A DNA stretch of 64,000 bases from Trochalopteron elliotii (Eukaryota > Chordata > Aves > Passeriformes > Leiothrichidae). Within the stretch, counting starts at the first letter, position 1, and each line of letters begins with the position of its first letter. A program made the position numbers and the translations under genes. The stretch is from positions 1,959,868 through 2,023,867 of the forward strand of contig JANPWX010000009.1 of NCBI GenBank assembly GCA_024734555.1, written 5' to 3'. A model generated the notes under the pieces. That model was given only the letters and a program-made list of their open reading frames with translations. It searched no databases and was not told where the DNA came from. This document shows positions 1-38,850 of this stretch, piece by piece.

Positions 1-3000
1 AACACATTTTAGAAAGGTCATGAAGTCATAGCAGTTGTTTGGGTTTTTTTCAAAGCCCAAGTCTAAATGAAATTTGACTTCTTTTTAAAAAGGCAGAGAT
101 AGACACAGCTGCACTTGGAGTGTATCCTCTACACTAGAAGGAGACTAGCACGGATTAAAAATAGGTCTTGCACTGAGCTCTTGTAGGTACTTCAAATACC
201 TACCGAGTAGGAATCACAACCTCAACAATTGTGAAAATTTATTCTTATATATTCTCAGTTTAAAGGGGAAAAAAATGAAAAAGAGAAATATACCTCTCAT
301 ACAGGCATAAAGTGAAAAGTTACACATAAGCTGTTTCACTAAACTTTCACTTGAGCCTGGTTTTATCCTCTTTCTAGGTAAGGGGACTGTGTAGACAGGG
401 AAATATGGCAACAGCAGACTCGCATTCCTTGATTATAGTTTGTAAGTCTAAGCTCCTTGGGAGGTTTTTAGCTAAGGTAAAAGACTGAATCTGAAAGACA
501 GAGCTGACAAGTCATGCCATTCCATCTCAAATATTATGGTTGAGTAGTTTAAACAGAATTCAGTGCATGGGTATATACATTCACCTACAGGCATACACAC
601 ATGTAAATACTTTTATACTTATATAAAGCTCAGGCAAATTCCACTGAAACTAGGAAACCAGACTGGAAAATCCACTTACATTACACCTTTGCATTTTAGT
701 CATAAATTAAAAAGACTCTGGGTGTTGTGACTAACTAACACAGAGTAAATTGAGCCACTATGTGTTGTTTACCATGAGGTAAACTGTTGCCTCTCCTGTT
801 TTTTAATTGGAGGTTAACCTTTGGCACACTTCACTATAAACAAGTCCTGGCACTAAAAACAAAGAGACAAGGAATCATGTCATGGATGTATTCCCGTAGT
901 TCATCAAATATTCATCACTTACATTGCCCAGATATATTGTCAAAGGTGATAAACATACACATATCAATAACAATAGTCTGATTTTCTGCTCCATTCCTCA
1001 TCACAGAGGTACCCAATTCTGATTCCAAGGAAAGCAACAGCGCAGTGTGCAACCATATCCAAGAACATGAAAGGTCTGCCTGAAAGGTCAGCATGTATAG
1101 CAAAGCAGTACCTTGATCCTGGCCCCAATGTCTATTCACCTTACATATAATTGCACACACATACAAAAGTGACTCTGAAGCAGATTTAGAATGACCTGGG
1201 AACACTTCACACACCTCCTGCATAACACCAGAAAGCCTCGTGGCAAACACCCCAGTCACTTGCTGCCATTCCTAGTCAGGATGCTGACAGATCACACTCT
1301 CAAAAAAAAAGTTACTGCAAGAAAGGGTCCTGGCAGAAAAGTGATGACAAGTCCCAGAACAAAGCTACTATAGCACCACAGGATATGTAAGTAGTCTCAG
1401 ACTGACCAGGTGGCAAGACTGCCACATTTCAGGCAGTACATACTGAAACACGCCCAGCTTACTTGGAGTTGTACTGCAGCTCAAGCAGACTGGAAGAGAT
1501 ACAAATATCTCATTTATAATTTTATGAATACTTTGAAAAACAGAGGTTATTTGTTATTGTTTTTTAGCTTATCAGACTGTTACTCTCTTGCATTGTTACT
1601 TTGCAAAGTATATTATTCCCCCCCCAAAAATTAAAACAATACCTTTAATCACAGGTTGTTCCCACTAATAAATTATCTATTTAATATGTTTACATAGGCT
1701 CTCTTCCACAGTATGAGTCATGTTGAAATTGCCCTAATTAAAATATCTCCATTTATTTGCATGACTAATCAGTATTTATCTGTAACGTGGCACTTTATAT
1801 CTTCAAAGCACTTCAACTGCATATAAATGGATTATCTGAAAACTTGTCCAAAAATGTATCTTGACATCTGATGCAGAGACTCAGCTATTGCTTCCTAAAA
1901 TAACTACTGGCTTTACGTGCACTCTGAATCATAGTGAGGGCAATACTGACAGGTCTGCAGAAGCACATGTTTTACTTATGGAAAGTGTAAATATTCCACA
2001 GAAGAGATAAAGGCAGAAGACCAGACAGGGTTCCTTGATGACATGGAAAAGCAGATGGCTCAGTCCTTTGAGTGGTAGTAAAGACGAAGTCTATCCCACT
2101 TCCCACCATGCTTTTTGCTGAAAAGAGCTGTCACACTCATGTGCAAATGAAGTCCCACATCCTTAAAATTGCTCACAAGACACTTGCCACCATTCTTTCA
2201 CTTCCTCCTCTTTGGAGCTTTCTACAGACTTGAATGTCAAAATATTCAGGACATCTGGTAATGCTTTCTGGAGGCTCCGGCCACAGACAATTTGCACTGC
2301 ATGAGAAATTAATTTCTTGATATCGTACCCATGTGTCTCCCCATAAAGTTCACACCCCTGGGCCACCCATAGGTTGAAAGAAGATGAAGGTGGGTACTTT
2401 TTTTCTTTCGCAGCTTGTTATAACAAGGAACTTATATTCAGAAACAAGCTACTTCCATAAGCACAGAGTTACCCTGCAAGTTATTTTCCTTTTTAAAAAT
2501 TAAAAATTACTTTACAAATGGCATGTGGTGATGTGTCTTTCAACTCAATTAGGAAGCAGTACAAAAGAGCAGATTTTGTAGGTCTGATGTCTTGATTTTA
2601 AAAGGCCAAACTATATTTTAGAGCTATCAATATGCCTTCCCTTGTGAGGAAGCATAGCACCATTCCTAATACTTTCAACCAAGAGGCAAAGCCCCATAGT
2701 TCTTCAAAACAGAAAGTGGTGTTATTGTAACATTCTGCGAGTGCCTCAACTGAAGGAATAAAACTGGTATTTTTCAATGATGATTTTACTCTAGATAAGT
2801 ACTAAAACTGCAAAATTACTGATTCTGAATGTTACTGCTCCCTGTCCCTCTTTCCTGTGTGGTGCCCCTGAACTGCATCTTCTCATGTATTCATTTGATT
2901 GCTTCAGGGTCCTTTAAACCTCCAAATTTCACTAGGGTTATGGTGAAGTGTGCATGGTGGCTTTTACCCAGAAGGGCCTGAAAGCACTTGATGAACTCTA

Positions 3001-3040
3001 CCAGGATGCAATCACATACAGCCTACTCACATCTCTGCAA

Positions 3041-3345
3041 ATTCATGAGGTCGTAGAGACATCAAGAGATCATTAAGTCCATCCCTCCCAGCAGGATCAA
3101 TTATACTCGGGCTGTTTCTGATAGAGGCCGCCTAACCCGTTCTTTAAGACATCAAATAAGGCAGGTTCCACAGCTCCCTTCAGCATCTTAAACCAGTGTT
3201 TAACTCTCCTTGACATCAGGTTTTTCAACCAAATTCAAGCTCTGTGCTGTAATTTAAGCTTATTGTCTCTTGGCCTATAAATTTCTTACATAAATCTTTA
3301 ATGTTTGTTCTTATGACACCAATGCAGTCATCTTTTCTTAAGACT
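3041..3345 (-). repeat. Old CR1 LINE fragment
   Basis: The plus strand reads as the reverse complement of a CR1 3' region: a tract close to TAACCCGTTCTTTAAGACAT, then CCAGTGTTTAACTCTCCTTG and TGTAATTTAAGCTTATTG follow in the order of the CR1 consensus used in reptiles and birds. Heavily diverged, so ends are approximate. CR1 copies are normally 5' truncated. Confidence 0.75.
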
Positions 3346-6300
3346 ATGCAACATTTATTATTTTCTCAAAGGCTAATGCTTTCTAAGCAAGAGGAGCTGT
3401 TGCCCGCTTGCTGAAACTACCTGCTGTGGTAAGTATTTCAGGTTATTGCAGGCACTGCCAGCCCTAAAATGACAGTCACCAAAAGGAATGGAAGTGTCTC
3501 CCTTGCACAGTTAATGAGAGGCTCTCTTGATGAATCTGCTGAGAATCAGAGCCCCAGCCCTTTTTTCCTGTTCTGTGTTGGTTAGAAATACAAGTAATTT
3601 GCTACCAGTTCCTAGGCAGTTCATTGCTCACACTGACAGAGTCACACAGTTTGGTTTAGACTCAAAAGATTTGAATGCCTGCTGGTTATGTGCCTCTTCA
3701 GCTTGGGGAAAAAAGAAAAACCCAAAGAAATGTCAGACAAACAAGATCTGAGCAAAGCCTCTCTGCACTTTTTTTTCCATTCTGCTACTCCTTAGACCCT
3801 TTCAACTGTACTAAAAAGTACAAGAGAGAACAATTAAATCCCCAACCCAGCACACTCAGGAAGTTAAAACTACAAGACAAGGCTTGCTAAAAAAAGGAAA
3901 ATCTTACCATCTAAATAGATAAGACAGACTGTAATAGATCATTAAAAAAGAAGAAAAAAACTTCTTCACCAATGTCAATATAAAGAAAATATCAACAGAA
4001 AAACAAATACATCCTAAATGTAGAAAACTAAGCATGTAGCTGCAGAGAGTACATGTGGGCTTTTCTGCAAAACTGCTGCTCCCCCCAACCCTGTCACATG
4101 TCTGTCCAACTCCTGACCTGGGAGTTTTTTCAGCACTTCATTACCACTGAGCTTCAGTAGGCAAACATGTAAATTGGGTGTTACAACATGAGCAGCACAA
4201 GAGAAATTGAGTTACCCTTTTCTGGCTGGTAACTGAGGCAACAAATCTCACAGTTGAACCTCCTTATTTCAAGAGGGGAGCAGGACAGAAGCTACCAAGC
4301 CTGAAGGATCCCTCAGCCCTAGCACATATCCCATGTCTTCCCCCATGAAGAACTGCTTGAAATACTACTTATAATAAACAAATCATGCCTAAAATGTTCA
4401 TAAAGCATTATTACTTCAAAATGAAAACACTTTATAACCTAATTGCAATATATATTGCCTCTCCAATCCTCTTAATATAGTTTTAACTTACCACAGATTT
4501 AGAAAGATCTCAGGAAAACCATAAAGTTTGCACACATGAAGCAATAGTTTCTCTCCCCCACCCCGGAGACTCCTTTCTGCCTTCCTTTTCCTCCCCCACC
4601 CAAGCCCTGAATACAGGAAGAGAGATCACCAGCTGCCTGCTGAAGAAAACAACTACCAAATAGTGTGCATCATTCAGATGGCTTGGATGATTCAGCTTTT
4701 CCATGCGAACTTTAAGTGGCATAAATGGTGCTTTGTGCATTTCTGAATCAAGCATGTATTTAATAGTCCAAGTACATAACACAATTTCTACTTGAAGAAC
4801 AACTTTTCATCTTAAACACAGCAGCATATCTGTTACCTTACAATGGCTCCAGTTCTCAAACCAATCAATAATTACATCTACCTGTGCTTATGTATTGCAG
4901 CATCTTCAGCTTCTAAAAATACATTTCATATTGTTCTCAAAAGTTGAACTGAGCAAGACAGTGAAAAGAGGATCTAGTGACTAGCTTATAATTTTGAAAG
5001 CCACTTGATGTGATGTGCATTGGCTTTAGAGTGGGAGGGCTGGGAAGGAACAGAAAACCCAGGTGTAGCAAGCAATCTGCTCTCCCAAAATATAACAGCA
5101 CAATAATACAGCAGCAGCTTGATCATAAGCATCCCACAGTTACCTGCAGGTCATTGTCAAGAAACTTGTAGGCGAATAATATTAAAAGTTTCCAGACAAT
5201 AGGCTGAGATATGAAACCCCACACAAATGCAAAACACATACACATTTACCATGTGCATTTTTTTTAGCACTGCTCAGATAAAGAATTAGTGCCTGGTCTT
5301 ACTTCTCTAGTTTCTTTGGCCTTTATTAATATGTTCAAATGTTCATTTGAATCGTCTTCATCAACAAGATCCTATTTCCATTTCACCCTTTCAATCATAA
5401 ATCAGAAACAGCTCCAATCAACCAATCAGATTTGACACAAAAAGTAGAAGGAACAATCAGACCTAGTGCTGAGGACAGAACCTCTTGCCCAAAAACAACC
5501 TGTTTACTTAGCAAGAGTATTTCTTATTTATGCTCTAGTACAAAAGCAGCACAAGCCTGCTGAACACAACACTACCTTCTGCAGGCACCCAAGCGTGACA
5601 ATGCCAACACTGCCTGAGGTGCTCAGCAAGGGCACCTTCGGCAAAGGCAACAGACTGAATAGACTAGAGATCACTGGAAATCACTCAGAGATGTTGCTTG
5701 GCCTGTGCTTTGAACAATGGAAATGAGCCTTTGGGGTCACATAGTGTGCCACCTTCCACTAGGGCAGCATCTGGAATTTTGTTTTAGGGGTATAAACTAG
5801 GCAAGAGTACTGGAAAGCAACCAGAGAACAATGTTTTGGCAGAATCTCTTCTCCCACTAATGGCTTTTGTATGCTTTTTGTGATTTTATAACTGACTTCC
5901 ACTTAATTTTAAAATGTAGGCATGTTACACATGTCCACCCCAAAAAGCTTGTATCGAACTAGTCAGGGTGATGTAATTCCCACCTTACAGCTTCTGCCCT
6001 GAGACAACACTGCAAGAGTCAGCCTCTCTAGCCAAGATGTCTGTCCTCACAGCCAGCTACCTGAACAGCAAACACTGTGTGAGACCAGAGGGTGTCCAAA
6101 ATCTTTTGCCTTTTGAAAACACACCAAATATTTCATTGCAAACTAGATGAAAAATCCATGCTTGCAGGAGTGAGCAGTGGGAGAAGTTATGCACTTCTTG
6201 ATTCAGGTTTTTTGAATTCAGACTTTCTGGTGATGTTTGTTTTCACTCCCTGACATTTCTTGATAGGGAGAAAGATAGGAGTACTGCTCATCACAGCTTC

Positions 6301-9300
6301 CCATCACATCTCTCCCGCTTTGGTCAACCACTGGGAAAATGAGTCACGATGCTGAAACCTGAGCCGCTTCCACATCCTTTTGAAAGACTTATTTCCCACA
6401 CAGACCACATCCATTCCAAACACAGCAGCCAGCCACGGTCAGCAGCAGGTTAAATGCATTTCTTGTGGCCAGATTCACCCATGTGTGAGCACCCTGGGGT
6501 ATCTGCCTTGCTGCCTCTCCCAGACAGCCCCAGCTCACTTGTCCCCTTTGCTTTCAGCAAGGCCTCTCTGTGCTGCACTAGGTGAAACACGCATGTGCCA
6601 TAGCAGGAGCTCAGATGGTGCCAAACCTTTTTGGATTTTAGATAATGGCTCCCTCATATTACCTCTGTGCTAACACTGTGCGACACATCATCCCTCCACA
6701 ATGTTCCCACACTTCCACAGGAACATGAACTTTGTAAATCATGTATCATGTGCCATTAGCCTTTCATTCAGAGGCCTGTCACTCATATCCTGAGCATGAG
6801 GGAGGGAAGAAAGGAGCTGCTGCTTTAGCTGGTGGGTCTCCCCTCACCTTCTTGTCCCTGAACCCCATATAGCCACTACACAGAAAGCAGGAGAGGGCAG
6901 GCAGGGAAGGGCAGGAGGTCCCCATGTCTCCAATGCAACCAATGAATCCAGTGTTACAGAACTCTGAAAAAGGAGAAAAAACAGACCTTTCTTCCTATCC
7001 AATGATAAGAAGCTGATGCGTCTGGACCTAAAGGACCACTTAGGGTGGTGGTCTATGTAAGTTACAGCTTCAAACTTCAAAGCCAACAGCTTACTAAGCA
7101 GAGAAGAATTCTTATATGAATCAAGAACTTGGAAATGTTGTCCTGTGGGCAGCATTACTTGTGCTGGAAGGCTCTGGCCAAAATTATCTCAGACATCTAA
7201 ACAAACTGATTATGCTATAAATTTTAATGAATTTATAGCTGTTTGTTTGTGAAATAAATTCTTAGGAGAGTCCCTTAGCCATAATGTAGGAAGGGAAAGG
7301 TCAGAGAGGAAGAAGGACATAGGAAAAGGGAATTAATTTAGGACATTTATTTTGCTCTCATCCTACTTACTTATAGAACTTATACCAACTTCGCCCCAGA
7401 AACCAGTGGTCAAGAACTATGCCTGACAATATTAAGACTTCTGCATGTTCAATAGGACATTCAGTAATGTGGGAAAGAGTTTCAGCTAAAATCATGTAAC
7501 ACTTAAGAAAGCTTTTGGTCATGTTCTGTGGAGACACATTTAAACACCACAGTTGCTCTGCAAGAATCTACACCTGAACAACAGCCCTCACTTTCCACTA
7601 TCGTGTAATAAAATAAATAAAAAAATCACCCAAGGTGCTGCCACTAAAGTTTGGCTGATCTTTTACCTGAATGAAAATCCTTAGTTTCATTATTATTCAT
7701 TATCATTCATGAAGTTGATATTCACAAGACAGAAAAGGTGTTTTTTCTTGTGTTTTGCTAATGGAGTTTTATTTGGTTGGGGTTCTTCTACAGTTTAGAT
7801 TAAAATTTTATGGCTCATTTGTGGCCATTTGGCATTATGAACATTGTCACTGGAAATATGGGAGGATTTCATTAGAAACATTGAAAACAGCTAATGGGGG
7901 ATGAAAGAGGAAAACACATTAATAAGTAGCACTGAGAAGCATGCAATTACTTGGGAAAAAACCCCAAAACATTAAATATCAGTTTAGATTGAGGTATATT
8001 TTATGCCTCTCAGTAAATATTGCCCAAACAAAAAAGCCTCTAAGCAAAGGGCACAAGGGTCTGAGGCTCCTCACCTGCAAAGGCACTCCCAGAGCACATC
8101 TAAGCACGTGGTGGCTGAGCGCCATCAGTCAGCACAACCCAGTGATCCATTAGGATCTTGTCTGGTTTGCTCCACAGGTACATTTCAACAGTTCCTTCTC
8201 TGGCTCACTTGTACTGAAAAAGGGCTACACTTACCAATGAGAGCATGGGATGTCAGAAACAACTAACCAACAAACCAAAAAAGTCCAAGCAACTACCCCT
8301 CTCAACTGAAGATGGCACAGTAAACTGGACTTCATGTCCTCTGATTCCTTGGTGCTGTCTGGCAATAGAGAACAGTCACCCTCACCATAGAACAGAAACC
8401 ACAATCATAAACTGACCCCAAGGATTCTCTCTATAACTCCACACTCTCTGGCATTTATTTTATGCTTAATTACTCTGTCTCCATACCCTGTTAATCAATC
8501 ATGTAATTGCCTAAGACATCTTTGTCCTCTCCCAAAAAAAATATGTTGGGTAACTCCATAACCACTTAAGGGAGAAAGTCAGTGGCTTACATCATCCTGA
8601 ATAACGGAGGTGGCCACACAGGGAGGTTTAAAAAGAAATGTTTATATCTATTCTATGTCATGCTAAAACAAACACATTTCTCCCACTGGCAGGAGCTGGA
8701 GGACACCCAAAGGTCTGGGTTTTTTTCCTCCACTGAGTGTGTAATCCTCATTTCTTCTTCCACTGGTGAAGTATGTGCAACAGACAACTCCTGCCTGTTT
8801 CATATTTAGTATGTATAAAAAAAATATCCCAACTCTAAGTGATGGTGAAGCAGTAACATTGTTTTTAAATTTGACTTTCCACTTTTGGACAAAGTCCAGA
8901 ATAACCCAACCTGAGCTTTTGGACCACTGCACAGGGCCCTGTGGCAATGACACAATCTTACCAGCAGTTGCTAACTATCACAAAGGAAGACAAAACTGAT
9001 GGTTAGGGACTTGCATTGTGCAGGCAACAGGATAAAGAGAGGTTACTATTTTAAACTGATGCAGCAGCAGCACAGGCAGCAGAATCTGGTGAAATGATAC
9101 ACTGACAGCAGCTCTTGACTGCTTTTGTCATACGTGTTACAGCTCAAGTGTGATGTGTGGAACTATATATAACTGCCTTGAAAGGCTGCCTATGTTTCAT
9201 ATTCTAGCATCATACAAATGTAGTGGTAGAAACAAATGTACATGCTGCAGTTGTATGGGGTGTCCGCAGTTACTGCCACACAGCTGAAGCAGCATTTGAC

Positions 9301-10422
9301 ACAACACAGACCCATACATTTAGCTTAGCCTGACCCCTTTTTACATTCTCCAAACTGAGGTTTTTTTGAGAGCTCTTTCTATATTTTAAGTGAATCACAG
9401 AATATGCTGAGTTAAGTCAGTGGCTTCCTCAAGAGCTCTTGTCCATTATAAAAACCTTAGAGCCTGAAAGGAGACAAAAGCATTCTTATGTGACAGCCAA
9501 AAAGAGCACATGCTCCATAACCACAGCAAAGTAAAGCTCAGGCTACAGAGAAGAAAGAAGTCACAGTTGTACAGCAGGACAAAGGTTACTCCAAAGGACA
9601 CAACACTTCTTTCCAATTGCCCACAAGCATTTCTGTCTCACACTTTGAGATGGTGAACTAGGATGTACAGTGGAAATTGGGGGATGAATATTTTAGTGCA
9701 GAAAACACAAGCGGAAGCCAACATTCACACTCCTCTGAGATACCAATCCTGCTGGCAAAGCATTTCTGAGAATGCATGTGCATGAAAGCCTTTCTGCCCA
9801 GATCACGTGTAAGATATTCCAAAAACTGGATGATGAATGGAGGAAAGCTCCTAAAGAAGTAAAAGGGTTTGCAAAAAAAGGGCTTGAGCTGAATTTATAA
9901 GATCTAAGTTAAAGCCTGATGAGGGGTTTAACTTGGTCTGTTCAGGATGTGATTGCAGGTATAGAGCAGTTTGTGAACACTGCCTGGTGGCAGTGTAATA
10001 AAACAGAATGCAAGATTTGGACTAAAGAAACATTTATGTAAGAAGAAAATTATTTATCCTCTCCAACTATAAAGCTAGTCTTCACCATCTGTTTCCTGGT
10101 TTGGTTAGGTTTTGGAGTTTTACTTTTTCTCCTTTCTGTTCAATGAACACCAAGAGTATGGAGCATGTTGGTTTTAAAACAAGCCCTGCTTATGAGGAAG
10201 GAAAAGTTACCAGCTCATTGATTAGCACAAAATTAGTATAATACTCTCAGTACTGTGTCCACCTCTGTTGGTCATCCAGAATTCAAACACTGATAAATTT
10301 AATTGTCCATATACTAGAGGAAACATATGGCTTGGAGAATTGCCCTGCACTCTGTCTCTACAAGCTGTTAGCATTCATTTTTATGTCTTATTTACCCTCA
10401 CATATTACCATCCAAAACAGGA

Positions 10423-10437
10423 TTTTTTTTTTTTTTT
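10423..10437. repeat. T15 homopolymer
   Basis: Run of 15 T on the plus strand within AT-rich sequence; no flanking element recognised. Confidence 0.95.
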
Positions 10438-11684
10438 GCAATGGTTATGTAAGAGAAAACAAAGGTATTGGCCTTTACATATTCTAGAGAACTACAACAG
10501 AAGCCTGCACGATCCTCACTATATATATGTATGAGTACTAAATATTATTTTCCATTTTTGTGGGGTTTATGATCTTTTCTAATTAACTGCATTATTTTGC
10601 CACCATGACCATGTATTCAGAGTAGTGTGGAGTACTGTACCATGGCAGGATATCTGGAAACATACATGGTACTCATCAGGGAAGTCAGCCTAGGTACAGT
10701 TTTTGACCAGATAGATACACATACCTTCAACATCAAGAGATGAGCCAAGTTTTTGCAGGTTAAGCCAGAAGGATGTGAGCTGTAATTTCTTCCTAGATCT
10801 GTGGGACTTTTTTTTTTACCCCTAAACTGCAGAGCATCCTCTATATTCACTATACACAATAAGAGGTTAAGCATGATGGTCCCCATTCATTTTTGAAGCA
10901 TAGAAAACACGACACTGAGGATGAGTGGAATTTCCATTTTAAAAGTCCTGTTTAGACAACAGCTTTAAAACAGTTCAGCTTTTATGAGGCTGGACTATAC
11001 CACACCACAGAGCCTACAACATGGCAGTTTCAGCCCTTTCCTTGGAGGCAGGACCAAACTGTTGTAGGGTTCAACTAACTGCACAGCAGCAGTTCATGTC
11101 TCTAGTACAGACTGCCATCTTGGGGAGTGGAGGAGAGTGGCAGAAGACAGACATATTTGCTTTGATCAGAAAGGTCCGAACCAGCCTCCCCAGTCATTAG
11201 TGAGTCACAATCAACCATAATTAATTAAGGAGTGAAGGAAAGACCCTGTCTCTCTCTCTGGGGCTGTAGCACAGCATCAGCTCGTTGCAGCAGAATGATG
11301 ACATCTTCACAGACAGAATTAGTGTGTTTTTAACACCCTGTTATCACATGTGATTCCTGCCGCAGTCTTAAGTGCAAACTAACATTTAACTTTCCTCTTT
11401 CCCCAGCAATTATTAAATATAAATCCATCTTTTCAGCAAGACTAGAGGAGTAGAGGCTGTTGGCAATGTATCATCTACAAAAATAGTTAGTCTTATAATT
11501 AGAAGGTAATACAAAATCTTACTTTCATTTGACTAAGCTGTGTCCAATACTTCAATACAGGAAGGTACAAACTATCTGTTTAAATGTAAAAATATATACA
11601 ACTATATTTAACATTTAAATAACTTTAAACACAACTATTTGCATACTAACAATCTTATGTACAGTCCTTCTTAAACAATACCTC

Positions 11685-11720
11685 TTTAATATCCTCCTCT
11701 TTTGTAAAACAAGTTTTATT
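11685..11720 (-). terminator. Candidate polyadenylation signals of CNKSR3
   Basis: Minus-strand AATAAA at 11720-11715 and ATTAAA at 11690-11685, about 1.0 kb past the stop. Cleavage would be expected 10-30 nt further at lower coordinates. The following minus-strand sequence is T/G-containing (TATTGTTT, GATTGTTAG), which is compatible with a downstream element but not strong. Confidence 0.45.
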
Positions 11721-12713
11721 TTCCTCCCAAAATACCCAATGCTACTTTAAAATTCTGGAAGGGTAAAAATTAGAGCTATATAGAAAATAGCAAAACGTCT
11801 TACAATTGCAGTGTATGGTAGCACATATTTTCATAAAAACAACACATCATTCAAAAACTGAACCACTGTAAAAGTTCTCATAAGTCCAACAGGACTGTCT
11901 TTAAAATGTTACTTTGGTTAACAGCAAGTCATTCTTAAACAATTAAGGAAAAAATATATATTCTTTCACCACCTCTACAGATGCATTTCCTTGGCATGTT
12001 GTAGCAATCCATATACCTTTACAGATGAGCACTGCAGCTGTTCAGCGCTCCTTACTTGTACTGTGATTTCAATAAAATAGATTACATATATATAAGGTTG
12101 GATTGATTTATAATTAAATTAGTCCAACTTCCTAAAATCTCTGAATAAGAGAACTCTCTTCCTAAGACTTCATAGGGACTCTGGATATCAGAGAAAGAAC
12201 GGTAACAACTACTACTTCTTCCTCACAAGGTTGATCTCATGCAGTATTTGAAACAGCATCACCGAGTTGTATGAAACTGCTGTTTCCCTGCTTATTTTCC
12301 CAGTCAGGAGAGTGACAACGTCCGTGAGCTCTGCGTACTCTGACACCCTGCCAGTTGCACCAGCCTCTGAGCATTCAGACAACTAAAGTGCCACTGGGCT
12401 TCACAGTAATGCAATGCTTTCCTCTGAGTCATTACACATTTTCCAGGTCATGTGTGGCCTCTACCTCACTGAAATGTTACTCATTTCCACGGGAATAAAT
12501 GTCTTCAGTTTTTGGCCACGAAGAGGAACTTGATCTTTGTCTTTCTTCCCTCCTTGCACTGTGAAACCCTCTGATCCATCAAAAATTACAAACAACAAGG
12601 CAAAAGTGTAAGATTCTCCAGGAAAAGAACGCCACATTAGTTACTGTGTGTCAGTTAAGCTGCAAAGAAGAGAAGTCTGAGCAAAGGCACTTGGTAACAG
12701 CACTGGGGACAAG
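11690..12713 (-). other. CNKSR3: CNKSR3 3' UTR (approximate end)
   Basis: Non-coding sequence directly after the CNKSR3 stop codon. The distal part (about 11400-12150) is very AT-rich, as is common in vertebrate 3' UTRs. The end is set by the only AATAAA/ATTAAA pair I found on the minus strand from the stop down to about 9.8 kb. A longer UTR using a variant signal cannot be excluded. Confidence 0.5.
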
Positions 12714-38129
<25,416 letters not shown>

Positions 38130-38130
38130 T

Positions 38131-38207
38131 CAAAAAAAAAAAAAAGAAAGAAAAAAAGAAAAAAAAAAGAAAAAAGAAAAAAGAAAAAAGAAAAAAGAAA
38201 AAAAAAG
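38131..38207. repeat. (GAAAAA)n purine microsatellite next to exon 2
   Basis: 77 bp of A with regular single G, mostly GAAAAA units. On the coding strand it is a pure C/T tract ending 48 nt before the exon 2 acceptor. Confidence 0.97.
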
Positions 38208-38835
38208 ACCTTGGAAAAGGCAGAAGTTTTAAGTTCATTTCATATACAAAGCAAAATTATGAAAGAAACTTGCAGTGTGACTGAGGTTGTACCACGGGAG
38301 CATAGAAATAGAGCACATAAGTTATGGAGATCTTTGGGTCACCGAAGTCAATGCACAACCTGCAGCAGGTTGTGGATCGAGCTCAGCCAGTAAAAATGTG
38401 CCTTTTGTTGTCTGCACAGGCAAAGTGACCAAGGCACATCAGGGTAACCCAAACCCTGAGGGGCATCCATAGCAACAACAAAAAGATAACAATGGTCAAA
38501 AAAAAAAAACAAAAACCAACCAACCAATCCACAGCAAGAACAAAGATCTTGCCTAAAGCCTATTAAACAAGCAAAGAAACAACAGCATAAAATTATGAGA
38601 AGGAAAATGAAAAATAAACCAAAAAACACAAAGGCAAAGGAATCAAAAGGATGTTTGGCTCAAGTCTCATTATTACCTTGATTTATAAGAGCCTGCAGCT
38701 TCCATTGCGTCCCCTTTCTAAGGATCAACAACACACACCACTAAGAAATCTAATTCATTTTTCTATCTGTAAGTATTTTTAAAACAGTTTAGATTATTTT
38801 GTCCCAGCAATATCCCCCAAATCCTCACTTTAAAC

Positions 38836-38850
38836 TGTGATTCTATGATC
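38836..38850 (+). repeat. Possible CR1 3' terminus stub
   Basis: GTGATTCTATGATC resembles the terminal repeat of CR1 elements. Upstream sequence shows no clear CR1 body, so this may be chance. Confidence 0.25.

Larger units (their letters stand above)
1..11684. other. Region 3' of CNKSR3, no gene recognised
   Basis: About 11.7 kb of AT-rich sequence downstream of CNKSR3. The open frames here are short and match no family I know. In mammals the next gene in this direction is IPCEF1; I looked for its PH-domain exons on the minus strand and did not recognise any. The region holds one old CR1 fragment (about 3041-3345), a T15 run at 10423-10437 and an 84-codon unrecognised open frame at 2163-2417. 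Confidence 0.6.
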
